A stretch of DNA of 64,000 bases from an uncultured Eubacteriales bacterium (lineage in GTDB: Bacteria; Bacillota; Clostridia; Oscillospirales; CAG-272), in the NCBI GenBank assembly GCA_900546695.1, contig URDX01000002.1, forward strand, positions 1 through 64,000, given 5' to 3'. Shown piece by piece: positions 45,314 to 55,402 of the stretch. The position numbers and the translations under genes are program-made. The notes under the pieces are model-generated. The model saw only the letters and a program-made list of their open reading frames with translations, was not told the DNA's origin and did no database searches. Each line of letters opens with the position of its first letter. Within the stretch, counting starts at the first letter, position 1.

Positions 45314-45394
45314 GGGATAGACAATGCGGTGTGCCGTACGACCTGTCGGCACTTTTCCGCGAGCTGTATATATACTAATATGGGGGAAACTTCT

Positions 45395-46198
45395 ATGAAA
45401 TGCACACACTGCAACTTTACCACGACAGAGCGTATATCATACTGCCCTAACTGCGGTGCGCCGATGGTGCCCGAAGAGCAGATGTATACCGCCGCTGCTC
45501 AGAATGCCGCGGATGTCGGCTCGCGTGTTTATGCGGCGCTCGGCAGCGGGCTCTATCTTGCGCTCTGCATACTTGTCAGCGCGTCTGCGCTCATCGGCTG
45601 TTTTCAGGGTGTCTATTCGGTCACTGGCGTGCTCTTTACCGTCTTTCTGTGGATGGTCTTTGCCGCGCGCAGGAGCGGCAGAATTGACGTAGCGCGTCTG
45701 CGCTGCATCAGCGGTACCGTTCTTGCGGAAATGATAGTATTGCTGGTATTCGGCGGTCTCATGGCTATTATCGGCGTGCTGACCATGCTCATCACCTCTG
45801 CGTTCGGCTCGGGTGTGCTCGCCCAGGGCATTCATGATGCGCTCAATTCTTTGAATATCGGTTCGCTCGGCAGCCTTGGTTGGCTCACCTCCGGGCTTAT
45901 ATCCGCATATGCCGTAGTTTTCGGCATTTTGGTTCTCATATATGCGGCTGCTGTTATTGCGGTGGCAATCCTCGGCTACGGAAAGCTTCATCGCTTCGCG
46001 CGTTCGGTATACAGACATGAGCTCGATCCGAGCGTTCCGTATGAGTGCGTTTCGGGCGCGCGGGCATGGACTATCGTTTATGCGGTCTTTGCAGGGCTCG
46101 GAATCGCTTCTACGGGCATCTCGAGTGCATGCAGCTGTGCTGCATATATAATCCTTTCACTCATCATCGGCAAGTATTTCATTCAGAAGGAACAATAA
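45395..46198 (+). CDS. zinc-ribbon membrane protein
   Basis: 267 residues from ATG 45395, behind GGGGGAA. The N-terminus is a zinc ribbon (CTHC...CPNC at 3-6 and 17-20) and the rest contains about six membrane segments in three hairpins. Proteins of this layout are frequent in Firmicutes and have no known function. It stands alone between the liv operon and the patatin gene. Confidence 0.8.
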   Translation: MKCTHCNFTTTERISYCPNCGAPMVPEEQMYTAAAQNAADVGSRVYAALGSGLYLALCILVSASALIGCFQGVYSVTGVLFTVFLWMVFAARRSGRIDVARLRCISGTVLAEMIVLLVFGGLMAIIGVLTMLITSAFGSGVLAQGIHDALNSLNIGSLGSLGWLTSGLISAYAVVFGILVLIYAAAVIAVAILGYGKLHRFARSVYRHELDPSVPYECVSGARAWTIVYAVFAGLGIASTGISSACSCAAYIILSLIIGKYFIQKEQ

Positions 46199-46329
46199 GG
46201 TTCGGCGACGATCTTCCCGCATCGCGCTTATTCGATATGATTCGATGCGATTCGTAAAAAAGTGTATAAGCGGGGCGGCGGAAGCTTGTTTTTGAAAACG
46301 AGTTTTCTCCGCCCTGTTTTCAATGCTAC

Positions 46330-46358
46330 TTGCATACGGGGATATTTTGTGGTACAAT
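46330..46358 (+). promoter_or_regulatory. promoter of the patatin gene
   Basis: TTGCAT, 17 bases, TACAAT, 42 bases before the start codon. Confidence 0.7.
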
Positions 46359-46399
46359 ATAAAAAACAGTTAAGACAGGTGATACGGAGGTCGGATGCT

Positions 46400-47242
46400 A
46401 TGAAAACGGCACTTGTACTTGAAGGCGGCGCAATGAGAGGAATGTACACTGCGGGCGTGCTCGATGTTCTTATCGAGTCGGGTGCGCGGTTTGACGGCGT
46501 TATAGGCGTGTCTGCAGGCGCGCTGTTCGGCATGAATTTTCTCTCGGGGCAGAAGGGCAGAGCGCTGCGCTATAATCAGAAATACAATCGCGACCGCGAC
46601 TACATGGGTCTGCGCCCGCTGCTGCGGGAGGGAAATATCGTTTCCACCGACTATGCGTATAATCGTGTGCCCGCCGTGCTCGACCCCTTCGACAACGAAA
46701 GGTTCAAGAAAAATCCGACGCCGTTCTACGCCGTAATGACAAACATCGTAACGGGAAAGCCCGAATACAAGCGGATACGCGACGTGTTCGCGCAGGTGGA
46801 TTGTCTGCGCGCGTCGGGCTCGATGCCGTATGTCTCCCGCCCCGTCGTCATAGGCGGAAAAAAGTATCTCGACGGCGCTATAACCGACAGCATACCGTAT
46901 GATTTTATGCTCTCAAAGGGCTATGACCGACTGCTCGTCGTGCTGACAAAGTGCGACGGCTACAAGAAAAAGCCCGCATCGCCGATGATGGCGGATCTCC
47001 GCTACGGTCTGAGATATCCCGAGCTTGCCATGCGCATCAAGAACCGCCATGTCATGTACAACGCACAGATATCGCGGCTGAAAAAGCTAGAGCGCCGCGG
47101 CGTCGCCGATGTGCTGCGTCCGTCGGTTCAGGTCGATCTGAGCAAGACCGAAAAGGACCCGAAAAAGCTCGAGGCGCTGTACCGCGTCGGCATTGAGGAT
47201 GCGCGTGCGTATATCGAGGCGCACGGTGTGCCGGGGAGATGA
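46400..47242 (+). CDS. patatin-like phospholipase (YjjU type)
   Basis: 280 residues from ATG 46400 (CGGAGG upstream; the longer frame from 46262 crosses the promoter). Oxyanion loop EGGAMRGMYTAG near 9-20, nucleophile Ser in GVSAG near 40 and catalytic Asp in LDGAITDS near 159 form the patatin dyad. A cytoplasmic lipid acyl hydrolase by family; substrate unknown. Single gene. Confidence 0.92.
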   Translation: MKTALVLEGGAMRGMYTAGVLDVLIESGARFDGVIGVSAGALFGMNFLSGQKGRALRYNQKYNRDRDYMGLRPLLREGNIVSTDYAYNRVPAVLDPFDNERFKKNPTPFYAVMTNIVTGKPEYKRIRDVFAQVDCLRASGSMPYVSRPVVIGGKKYLDGAITDSIPYDFMLSKGYDRLLVVLTKCDGYKKKPASPMMADLRYGLRYPELAMRIKNRHVMYNAQISRLKKLERRGVADVLRPSVQVDLSKTEKDPKKLEALYRVGIEDARAYIEAHGVPGR

Positions 47243-47537
47243 GCCGGGAAGCTATCCGGTACGATGATCGTAGCTGTTGAAGCCCTTATAAAACGAACCC
47301 GTTCAGGGTTAAGGAAAAATTCTCTTCGTTTTGCTTTTTAATTTACTTTGTATCTGCGTTTCTTCTTGATGTTAAAAATATTTGATTGCCGCATCGCACC
47401 TACTCTTCCGGGTCTGTGCGATGTGTTTTTGTATGTGCTGCGCCGGTATGCAGCGTTCTCTTTGCTCTGTACCGTGTTTTTGCTGCGGCGGTACAAAATG
47501 TTTCGGAATATTTTACCTTTATTTTACCTCCCCGTTA
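47243..47537. other. intergenic stretch before pyk
   Basis: I see no gene or clear terminator; small open frames here have no ribosome site. Confidence 0.4.
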
Positions 47538-47566
47538 TTGACAACGCGGAGCGTTTTTGATACAAT
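47538..47566 (+). promoter_or_regulatory. promoter of pyk
   Basis: TTGACA, 17 bases, TACAAT; the transcript leader is about 140 bases. Confidence 0.8.
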
Positions 47567-47711
47567 GACTTCGAATTTGATTTTTTAAAGCACGTGAGAC
47601 GGCGGATGTGCCGCCGCGATGCAGCCGCTGCGGTGTATCGGAGTGCGGCGGAGCTGCTCGAAATTCCCCGCCATTGGGGGGAGCGGCGCTCGCATATGGG
47701 AGGATGACAAG

Positions 47712-49124
47712 ATGAGAAAGACTAAGATTGTATGTACGATAGGACCTGCCTGCGAGGATGAGCAGACTCTGATAGAAATGGTGAAGGCGGGAATGAACGT
47801 AGCAAGACTGAATTTCTCTCACGGCAAGCACGAGGAGCATCAGGAGAAGATAGATCTTATCAAGGCGGTTCGCAAAAAGCTCGGTGTTCCGCTTGCGATA
47901 ATGCTCGACACAAAGGGACCCGAATATCGCATAGGCACATTTAAGGATAAAAAGTGCGTGCTGCACGAGGGCGACCGCTTTGTGTTCACTCCCGATGAGA
48001 TAGAGGGCGACGAGACACGCGTATCGGTCAGCTACAAAAATCTTGCCGACGAGCTCGGCGTAGGCGATCAGGTGCTCGTAAACAACGGTCTGCTCATTTT
48101 TACCGTTACCGCGATAGAGGGCAGAGATGTCGTCTGCCGTGTCGATGAGGGCGGCGAGATATCAAACCGCAAGAGCATGAGCTTTCCCGGAAAGGTGCTG
48201 CACCAGATATATCTGAGTGAGCACGACAAGGAGGATCTGCTTTTCGGCATAAAGAACGATGTGGATTACATCGCGTGCTCGTTTGTTTCCTGCAAGCAGG
48301 ATGTCCTCAATGTCGTAGATTTTCTCCGCGAGAACGGCGCAGACAAGATGGGCATCATAGCAAAGATAGAAAACCGCTCGGGCATAGATAATATAGAAGA
48401 TATCTGCTCGGTCTGCGACGGTATCATGATAGGCAGAGGCGATATGGGCGTTGAAATACCGTTCGAGGAGCTCCCCGCGATACAAAAGGGGCTTATAACA
48501 AAGTGCCGTCTGCTCGGTAAGCGCGTTATCACCGCGACCGAAATGCTCGAGTCGATGATAAACAACCCCCGCCCGACAAGAGCGGAGATATCCGACGTTG
48601 CAAACGCCGTCTATGACGGTACGAGCGCCATCATGCTTTCGGGCGAGACCGCAGCGGGCAGGCACCCCGTGCTGACCGTTGCAACGATGTCGAAGATAGC
48701 GGAGGCGACGGAGGAAAGCATCAGCTATCGCGAGCGTTTCCACAATGCGACATTCCGCATTCGTAACGAGATAGACGCTATCTCGCATTCGGTCTGCGGC
48801 ATGGCGATGGATATCGGCGCAAAGGCGATAGTTGTCTGCTCGATATCGGGAATGACCGCGCGCATGGTCTCCCGTTTCCGCCCGCCCGTAGATATTATCG
48901 GGCTCTCGGTAAACGAAAAAACATGGCATCAGCTTTCGCTCTCATGGGGTGTAACTCCCGTGATGTGCGAGCTCTATCCGTCGACCGACGTGCTCTTTTA
49001 TACCGCAAAGCGGCTTGCAAAGCAGACGCTCGGTCTGCAGAAGGGCGACCGCATGATAATCACCGGCGGCACGGCTACGGGTACTACCGGCAATACGAAC
49101 ACGATACGTGTTGAGACAATATGA
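47712..49124 (+). CDS. pyk: pyruvate kinase
   Basis: 470 residues from ATG 47712 behind GGGAGGATG. Complete A, B and C domains: RLNFSHGKHEEH with Arg and Asn, DTKGPEYR, catalytic Lys and Glu in IIAKIENRSGIDNI, Asp in GRGDMGVEIP, Thr in ITATEMLESM. It makes pyruvate and ATP from PEP and ADP, the last step of glycolysis. It lacks the extra C-terminal PEP-synthase-like domain of Bacillus. Useful here as the in-genome reference for the truncated paralogue at 18402. Confidence 0.97.
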   Translation: MRKTKIVCTIGPACEDEQTLIEMVKAGMNVARLNFSHGKHEEHQEKIDLIKAVRKKLGVPLAIMLDTKGPEYRIGTFKDKKCVLHEGDRFVFTPDEIEGDETRVSVSYKNLADELGVGDQVLVNNGLLIFTVTAIEGRDVVCRVDEGGEISNRKSMSFPGKVLHQIYLSEHDKEDLLFGIKNDVDYIACSFVSCKQDVLNVVDFLRENGADKMGIIAKIENRSGIDNIEDICSVCDGIMIGRGDMGVEIPFEELPAIQKGLITKCRLLGKRVITATEMLESMINNPRPTRAEISDVANAVYDGTSAIMLSGETAAGRHPVLTVATMSKIAEATEESISYRERFHNATFRIRNEIDAISHSVCGMAMDIGAKAIVVCSISGMTARMVSRFRPPVDIIGLSVNEKTWHQLSLSWGVTPVMCELYPSTDVLFYTAKRLAKQTLGLQKGDRMIITGGTATGTTGNTNTIRVETI

Positions 49125-49146
49125 TATAAATTTAATAAGAAATATG

Positions 49147-49179
49147 GACGTGCGGGAGCAATCCCGTGCGTCTTTTTTT
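49147..49179 (+). terminator. terminator of pyk
   Basis: gacgtgcggga pairs with tcccgtgcgtc (two G-U pairs), GCAA loop, then seven T. Confidence 0.85.
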
Positions 49180-49497
49180 CTTGTGTGATATGATATTCGT
49201 TTTCATATGTAATTAATATGTCTGATATATCTCATACAAATACCGAATATTGTTTGTATATGCATGCTGCATGTGGGAATTTAATGTAAGCGCATCAATT
49301 ATATGGCAAGACGCGCCTGATATTATGTCATAAGCGCTCATCAATAACATCTCTGATTGTGCATAATGATGGCAAAATCAAATAACATAATTTGACAAAG
49401 TACATCCTGAAAACGCTGTTTCGAAAGCAAAAATGTGATTTTGTGACATTTTAGTTTTCTTTTTCACATTACGGAACGAAAAACTTCTCAAAACTAC
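49180..49497. other. A+T-rich stretch without a gene
   Basis: No open frame of note, no repeat. It precedes the promoter of the structured leader. Confidence 0.4.
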
Positions 49498-49526
49498 TTG
49501 ATTATTTTCAAAAAATGTGTTATCAT
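49498..49526 (+). promoter_or_regulatory. promoter of the structured leader and rbs genes
   Basis: TTGATT, 17 bases, TATCAT; transcription would begin near 49533. Confidence 0.7.
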
Positions 49527-49532
49527 GAGCGT

Positions 49533-49685
49533 GCAAATAAAAAAACTGCGAAGAACAGTTCGCCCTATGTTTCAGGAATCCCGTAATTTATATAGTTTTC
49601 TTTGACTTGCAATTACCGTGGGTATCTCATCTGTCTTTCCCGCGCGGTGCGGTTTGGTCAGAGAAAGCATAGGGCGAATTTTTTC
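49533..49685 (+). ncRNA. candidate structured RNA or leader ending in a terminator
   Basis: A closing helix joins 49558-49573 (gttcgccctatgtttc) with 49663-49678 (gaaagcatagggcgaa, one bulged G) and is followed at once by TTTTTT. Inside it, cccgtaatt can pair with aattac...ggg (about 49580-49622), and ccgc with gcgg around 49640-49652. The result is a branched RNA of about 150 bases with its own promoter and terminator. It could be a stand-alone small RNA such as a 6S-like RNA, or a riboswitch-like attenuator for the sugar transporter 280 bases downstream. I recognise no known class. Confidence 0.45.
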
Positions 49686-49967
49686 TTCCTATCAGTACCG
49701 CAGGTCGGTGCGACTCACCGTCCGACAGGTCGGTGGTGAGGGGGCGCTTTTCCGGCGCAGCATCGCGCAGACTCGGCAACCGTGCTGCCGCAACATGTCC
49801 GTATATAGGGTGAGCGGATATGCGGCGGGCGGGGCTGCGGGTGAGGGCAGCAGTGCAGGAGGGCTGCCCGTGGAGGTCGGCGCGTGCAAGGGTGATGCAT
49901 GCGGCGCGATAAGCGGAAAGGCGGAGCCGACGCAGATGAAAACTCAAGGAGGAGAAAGAAAAACCAA

Positions 49968-51467
49968 ATGGAAAAAACGGTTCTTAAAATGAGCGGTATA
50001 TCAAAGCAGTTCTCGGGCGTTTATGCGCTGCGGGATGTCAGCTTTGATCTGCGTGCGGGTGAAGTGCATGCGCTCATGGGCGAGAACGGAGCCGGAAAGT
50101 CTACTCTGATGAAGATACTGTGCGGTATCTATCCGAGGGACGGCGGAGAGGTAGAGCTCTTCGAAAAGCCGGTCGAGTTCAAGAATATTTCGGAATCGCA
50201 GGCGGCGGGCATCAGCATCATACATCAGGAGCTGAATATGATGAACCATCTGACTGTCGCACAGAATATCTACATCGGCAGAGAGCCGAAAAAGGGCATA
50301 TTCATCGACGACCGAAGGATGATAGCGGATGCGCAGAAGCTTTTTGAACGTATCGGCGTTGATATCGACCCGTCGGTCAAGCTCGGCAGTCTCACCGTCG
50401 GCAAGCAGCAGATGGTCGAGATAGCAAAGGCTGTCTCGCATGAGAGCAGGATACTTGTTCTTGACGAGCCGACGGCGGCGTTGACCGAGGCGGAGGTTGA
50501 GGAGCTGTTCGCCATCATGAACGATCTGCGCTCACGCGGCATCGGCATGATATACATCTCTCACCGCATGAACGAGATAACGAGGATATCCGATCGAGTT
50601 ACCGTTATGCGTGACGGAACATACGTCGGAACGGTCAATACAGCCGACACTACCAAGGATGAGATAGTTAAAATGATGGTCGGACGGGTTATTCTCGGCG
50701 ACCGTAAGCAGAAGAGTAACTGTCCGCCTGACGCGGAAACGGTGCTTGAGGTGCGAAATCTCTATTCGGGCAAGGCTGTACGAGATGTCAGCTTTAAGCT
50801 GCGGCGCGGTGAGATACTGGGCTTTGCAGGGCTAATGGGCGCAGGCAGAACCGAGACGGCGAGAGCCATCTACGGTGCCGACCCGATAGACAGCGGAGAG
50901 ATATATGTCGGCGGAAAGCGCGTCGTACTCGGCACACCGCAGAAAGCGGTCAAGGCGGGTATCTGCTATCTCTCGGAGGACAGAAAGCGCTACGGGCTTA
51001 TGCTCGACAAGTCGGTCGCGGAGAATACCGCGCTCGCGTCGCTCGACAGCTTTATCTCGGGCGGTATCATCCGTGACGGTAGGATAGTACGCGCTGCTGA
51101 GGAGTATAACGCAAAGCTGAGAACAAAGACCCCTTCGATGCAGCAGAAGCTGCGCAATCTCTCGGGCGGAAATCAACAGAAGGTCATTATCGCCCGTTGG
51201 TTGCTTCGCGACTCTGATATATTCATTTTCGATGAGCCGACGCGGGGTATTGATGTCGGCGCAAAGAGTGAGATATATACCCTTATCGAGCAGCTTGCAG
51301 CTGACGGAAAAGCGATAATCGTCATTTCCTCGGAGCTTGCCGAGATACAGAGGGTATGCGACCGCGTTGTGGTCATGTGCGAGGGCAGAAAGACTGCAGA
51401 GCTCGACATAGGTGACGCAACGCAGGAAGAAATAATGAAATATGCGACCATGAGGGAGGAGATATAA
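49968..51467 (+). CDS. rbsA: sugar ABC transporter ATP-binding protein (RbsA-like)
   Basis: 499 residues from ATG 49968, behind AAGGAGGAG. Two fused ATPase domains: the first with Walker A GENGAGKST, signature LTVGKQQMVEIA and Walker B LVLDEPTAALTE; the second with the degenerate GLMGAGRTE expected for this family and NLSGGNQQKVIIARWL. It energises a ribose/galactose-type importer. Its stop abuts the permease start. Upstream frames over 49618-49967 are not credible as genes. Confidence 0.95.
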   Translation: MEKTVLKMSGISKQFSGVYALRDVSFDLRAGEVHALMGENGAGKSTLMKILCGIYPRDGGEVELFEKPVEFKNISESQAAGISIIHQELNMMNHLTVAQNIYIGREPKKGIFIDDRRMIADAQKLFERIGVDIDPSVKLGSLTVGKQQMVEIAKAVSHESRILVLDEPTAALTEAEVEELFAIMNDLRSRGIGMIYISHRMNEITRISDRVTVMRDGTYVGTVNTADTTKDEIVKMMVGRVILGDRKQKSNCPPDAETVLEVRNLYSGKAVRDVSFKLRRGEILGFAGLMGAGRTETARAIYGADPIDSGEIYVGGKRVVLGTPQKAVKAGICYLSEDRKRYGLMLDKSVAENTALASLDSFISGGIIRDGRIVRAAEEYNAKLRTKTPSMQQKLRNLSGGNQQKVIIARWLLRDSDIFIFDEPTRGIDVGAKSEIYTLIEQLAADGKAIIVISSELAEIQRVCDRVVVMCEGRKTAELDIGDATQEEIMKYATMREEI

Positions 51468-52505
51468 ATGGAACAAAAAAATAAAGGGCGCAAAAAGGTA
51501 TCGTTCGGTAATCTTATCATTCTGATAGCACTTGTAGTGCTGATAGCACTGTTCTATCTTCTGAATCCGAATTTTCTGAATTCCTATAATGTGCTGAGTA
51601 TGATGCAGTCGCTTGCACCGTATGCCATTATGGCGCTCGGCGTGACCTTTGTAATCGCTACAGGCGGCATTGACCTCTCGATAGGTACAACATGTATCGC
51701 CGCCGCGGTCGTTGCGGGTAAGTTCTATACAACGGGTGCGTACCCGCTGTGGGCTGTCATTCCGATAATGATAGCCATCGGCACCGCTGTCGGTCTGCTC
51801 AACGGCGTTCTCATCGCTAAGCTAAAGATGCCCGCGTTTATCGCAACACTCGGTACCATGATGCTCACCCGCGGACTCAGTGCTCTTGTCGTAAAGGACC
51901 CTAACATCTTCTTCCCGACGGGCACATGGTTCAACAGCGTTTTCTCCGCAGCGGGTAAGGTCCCGACAGGGCTGTTCTGGGTGCTCGGATTTATGCTGAT
52001 CTGCATGTATTTGATGTATAAAAACCGTATCGGCAGATACATACTTTCAATAGGAAGCAACGAGGAGGCTACAAGGCTCTCGGGTATCAATACCGATAAG
52101 TATAAGATTATTGCGTATGTATTCAGTGGCTGCGCGGCAGGTATCGCGGCTATCTTCTGGTCTGCGGCATTCCCGACCGTCGCTGCCGCAACGGGCAACG
52201 GCATGGAGCTCGACGCTATCGCGGGTGTCTATATCGGCGGAACGAGCGCTGCAGGCGGCGTTGCGTCGGTCACGGGCTCGGCAATCGGTTCGCTCATGCT
52301 TGTTGTTATCCGCTCGGGACTTAACTTCGTTCTCGCGAGATTCAATATCAATCTCAATGCGACCTACGTTACCTACGTACTCACCGGTATCATCGTTGTT
52401 GTATCCGTTCTGATGGACGTTCTCAAGAACAAGGATGAGGGCAGAGTGCGCGTAGATAAGAAAAAAATAAAGAAGGAGGAAGGAGGACAGACGCAGACGA
52501 AGTGA
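51468..52505 (+). CDS. rbsC: sugar ABC transporter permease (RbsC-like)
   Basis: 345 residues with eight to ten membrane segments. ALGVTFVIATGGIDLSIGT and GSNEEATRLSGINTDKYKI are family signatures. The C-terminal end is basic (DKKKIKKEEGGQTQTK). Forms the channel of the importer with the ATPase before it and the lipoprotein after it. Confidence 0.95.
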   Translation: MEQKNKGRKKVSFGNLIILIALVVLIALFYLLNPNFLNSYNVLSMMQSLAPYAIMALGVTFVIATGGIDLSIGTTCIAAAVVAGKFYTTGAYPLWAVIPIMIAIGTAVGLLNGVLIAKLKMPAFIATLGTMMLTRGLSALVVKDPNIFFPTGTWFNSVFSAAGKVPTGLFWVLGFMLICMYLMYKNRIGRYILSIGSNEEATRLSGINTDKYKIIAYVFSGCAAGIAAIFWSAAFPTVAAATGNGMELDAIAGVYIGGTSAAGGVASVTGSAIGSLMLVVIRSGLNFVLARFNINLNATYVTYVLTGIIVVVSVLMDVLKNKDEGRVRVDKKKIKKEEGGQTQTK

Positions 52506-52574
52506 TCGGCCGTGCAGTACCGATCGAAAAAACAAAAAAACCGCCATGTGCGGAAAAAAAGAGAGGAAACAGTC

Positions 52575-53636
52575 ATGAGAAAAATACGTATTCTCAGTAT
52601 CTTGCTTGCAACAATGCTTGCAGCACTGCCGCTTGCAGGCTGCGGTACGCAGTCGAATGATAACAAAGGGGGCTCGACGACGGATAAGACCATCGCGGTC
52701 GTCGCAAAGGGCGAGTCCCATGCTTTCTGGCAGTCGGTAAAGAAGGGCGCAGAGGACGCGGCGGCGAAGTACGGCTATAAAATCACCTTCCGCGGTCCTG
52801 CATCCGAATCGGCAAAGGATCTCCCCTCGCAGATGGAAATGGTAAGAACGGCGCTGTCGAACGGCTGCTCCGCACTCGTTCTCGGAACGATAGGTGAGGG
52901 CTTTAATGATATGCTTGCACAGGCTAAGGACAGCAATATCCCTGTTGTTCAGTTCGACAGCGGCGTATGGCAGGCGGATATCGATGCGCTCAATAAGTCA
53001 GGCAAGAATCCGATAGTTTCAAGCGTTGCTACGAGCAACCGTCTCGCGGCGGGTATTGCTGCAGAGCACTTCTTTGCAGAGCTGAAGGATGAGATCGCTG
53101 CATCGACCGATGGATATGTGATCGGCGTTATCCAGCACGACGAGACCCAGACGGGTATCGACCGTGCGGGCGGATTTATCGACAAGTTCACCGAGCTTGC
53201 AGATGCAGATGCGACCACGAAGGGCAAGTATACCATCGAGAAGGAAGTAAAGCCCGGCGACGCGGACAATGCATACAAGACCGCGCTTGAGGCTCTCTAC
53301 GAGAAGAATGCAAAGGCTATATTTATGTCGAATGAGGGCGTTGTAAAGCAGGTAAGCGACGCTGTCAGCGCAGCGGGAACAAAGTATGACGCAGTCAAGT
53401 TCTGCGGCTTCGACGCAGGCTCAAAGCAGATAGAGTGGATGAAGGCATCCTCGGGTCCGAAGCTCGTAGGCGCGGTCGCACAGGATTCCTATCAGATAGG
53501 CTACAGTGCCGTTGAGCAGGCTGTATTCGCTATTGAGGGCAAGACCGTTACCGCCGATGTAGGCATCGAGGGTACATGGTGGGATTCGACCAACGTTGAC
53601 GAGATGGTGGCTTCCAACATCGTTTACGAGGGCTGA
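52575..53636 (+). CDS. rbsB: sugar-binding lipoprotein (RbsB-like)
   Basis: 353 residues from ATG 52575 behind GAGAGGAAA. Lipobox PLAGC anchors it to the outer face of the membrane. The Peripla_BP_4 fold is intact and in normal order: IAVVAKGESHAFWQSVKKGAEDAA at the start of the mature part, later VVQFDSGV and FCGFDAGSKQ. The exact sugar is not decided by sequence; ribose, xylose or a related pentose is possible. Last gene of the operon, before the hairpin at 53769. Confidence 0.95.
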   Translation: MRKIRILSILLATMLAALPLAGCGTQSNDNKGGSTTDKTIAVVAKGESHAFWQSVKKGAEDAAAKYGYKITFRGPASESAKDLPSQMEMVRTALSNGCSALVLGTIGEGFNDMLAQAKDSNIPVVQFDSGVWQADIDALNKSGKNPIVSSVATSNRLAAGIAAEHFFAELKDEIAASTDGYVIGVIQHDETQTGIDRAGGFIDKFTELADADATTKGKYTIEKEVKPGDADNAYKTALEALYEKNAKAIFMSNEGVVKQVSDAVSAAGTKYDAVKFCGFDAGSKQIEWMKASSGPKLVGAVAQDSYQIGYSAVEQAVFAIEGKTVTADVGIEGTWWDSTNVDEMVASNIVYEG

Positions 53637-53768
53637 TATCTATCGTTGCTCGAATAGGCGCTTCTCACAGCGGCTGCATTTCCGCGTGCGGATGTGAGCC
53701 GACCGTGAGTTGAAGGCGTGATGTCAGCGAAAAGCTAAATATGCATGGCTGCCGATTATATGCAGCCC

Positions 53769-53812
53769 ATCCCCGCCCCGCGCAGACTTTGTGCGGGGCG
53801 GGGATTTGACTT
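53769..53812 (+). terminator. terminator of the rbs operon
   Basis: atccccgccccgcg pairs almost perfectly with its partner ending cggggat across a short loop, followed by TTGACTTTT. Confidence 0.75.
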
Positions 53813-53895
53813 TTACCGAGAGACGGCGGTTTTGTGTACTGCCTTGCGATAATTGGCATATTCAGTAATCGCGTGCTGCTTGCCGCTGATTTTGC

Positions 53896-53924
53896 TTGAC
53901 TTTTGTGAACAAAGATATTATAAT
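53896..53924 (+). promoter_or_regulatory. promoter of the NSS transporter gene
   Basis: TTGACT, 17 bases, TATAAT, about 110 bases before the start. Confidence 0.8.
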
Positions 53925-54037
53925 GTATTATACTGTGCCTGAAAGAGACGGCGCGCATGGGCTGCGCACAGCCGCGGATGTATTGTCGGCGGCATTGCAG
54001 TCCGTTTTATCTGATACATATTTTCGGAGGATATCTA

Positions 54038-55402
54038 ATGGAAAAGGCAAGAGAATCGTTCGGTTCGCGGCTTGGCTTTCTTTTGGTCAGCGCGGGCTGT
54101 GCCATCGGCATCGGAAACGTATGGAGATTTCCGTTCGTCGTAGGGCAGAACGGCGGCGGAATATTTGTGCTCATCTATCTCATTATGCTCGTCGTTATGG
54201 GACTTCCCGTGCTGTCGATGGAGCTTGCGGTGGGCAGAGCAAGCCGCAAGAGCGCGGTGCTCGCGTATAAGGCGCTGGAAAAGCCCGGTACAAAGTGGCA
54301 TATTCACGGCTGGTTTGCAATTGTCGGCTGCTATTTGCTCATGATGTACTATACGACAGTCTCGGGTTGGATGCTCAACTATTTCTTTAAGTTTACAACA
54401 GGGACCTTCACACACGGTATGGATACCGAGGCATGCGGGAGTGTTTTCTCGGACATGCTCGCCGCGCCGGGTGAGATGGGTCTTTGGATGGCGATAACCG
54501 TCGTTGCGGGAATACTCGTGTGCAGCATCGGCGTGCAGAAGGGTCTGGAGCGTATCAGCAAGTTCATGATGAGTGCGTTGTTTGCGCTTATCGTCGTTCT
54601 TGCCGTGCACAGTCTGACGCTTTCGGGCGCGGGAGCGGGTATCCGTTTCTATCTTGTACCGAACATCGAAAATGTCCGAGCGGTAGGCCTGGGCAACGTC
54701 ATCGTTGCGGCGATGAATCAGGCGTTCTTTACGCTCAGTCTCGGTATCGCGGCTATGGAGATATTCGGCAGCTATATGAGTCGCGAAAGCACGCTGCTCG
54801 GAGAGGGCGCGCACATCTGTGCGCTTGATACCTTCGTTGCGGTAGCGTCGGGGCTTATCATCTTCCCCGCATGCTTCAGCTACGGGGTCGAGGTAACTCA
54901 AGGCCCGAGCCTTATATTCGTCACCCTGCCTAATGTGTTCGTAAACATGTCGGGCGGGCGCGTCTGGGGCAGTCTGTTCTTCCTCTTTATGACCTTCGCA
55001 TCCTTTTCTACGGTCATTGCCGTTTTCGAGAATATTATGTCCTCCTGTATGGATAACTTCGGCTGGAGCCGCAGGAAGGCTGCGCTCATCAACGGCATCG
55101 TTATCCTGATAGCAAGCGTTCCGTGCGTGCTCGGATACAACATTCTCAGCGGCTTCCATCCCATCGGCGGCAGAGATATACTCGACAGCGAGGACTTCCT
55201 TGTCAGTAATGTTCTTCTCCCTCTCGGCTCGCTCGTATACCTGCTTTTCTGCGTAACTAAGTGGGGCTGGGGCTTCAAGAATTATCAGGCAGAGGCAAAT
55301 ATCGGCAAGGGTATGAAGGTCGCTTCGTGGATGAAGTGGTACTTCATGATAGTCATTCCGATACTGATAATCGCTATCTTTATTATCGGTATCATCGGCT
55401 GA
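54038..55402 (+). CDS. sodium-dependent transporter (NSS/SNF family)
   Basis: 454 residues from ATG 54038, behind CGGAGGATA. First membrane segment holds the sodium-site motif GCAIGIGNVWRFPF, followed by GGGIFVLIYL, and the whole has 11 or 12 segments as in prokaryotic LeuT/MhsT-like carriers. It imports an amino acid or related amine with sodium. Single gene with its own promoter and terminator. Confidence 0.93.
   Translation: MEKARESFGSRLGFLLVSAGCAIGIGNVWRFPFVVGQNGGGIFVLIYLIMLVVMGLPVLSMELAVGRASRKSAVLAYKALEKPGTKWHIHGWFAIVGCYLLMMYYTTVSGWMLNYFFKFTTGTFTHGMDTEACGSVFSDMLAAPGEMGLWMAITVVAGILVCSIGVQKGLERISKFMMSALFALIVVLAVHSLTLSGAGAGIRFYLVPNIENVRAVGLGNVIVAAMNQAFFTLSLGIAAMEIFGSYMSRESTLLGEGAHICALDTFVAVASGLIIFPACFSYGVEVTQGPSLIFVTLPNVFVNMSGGRVWGSLFFLFMTFASFSTVIAVFENIMSSCMDNFGWSRRKAALINGIVILIASVPCVLGYNILSGFHPIGGRDILDSEDFLVSNVLLPLGSLVYLLFCVTKWGWGFKNYQAEANIGKGMKVASWMKWYFMIVIPILIIAIFIIGIIG

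Noticed and set aside
44973..45320. Overlapping small frames upstream of the zinc-ribbon gene
   Set aside because: Cys/Pro/Arg-rich chance frames that run through the promoter; no ribosome site.
49618..49992. 124-codon frame between the structured leader and rbsA
   Set aside because: No ribosome site, runs through the T-run of the leader and overlaps the rbsA start; composition unlike a gene.
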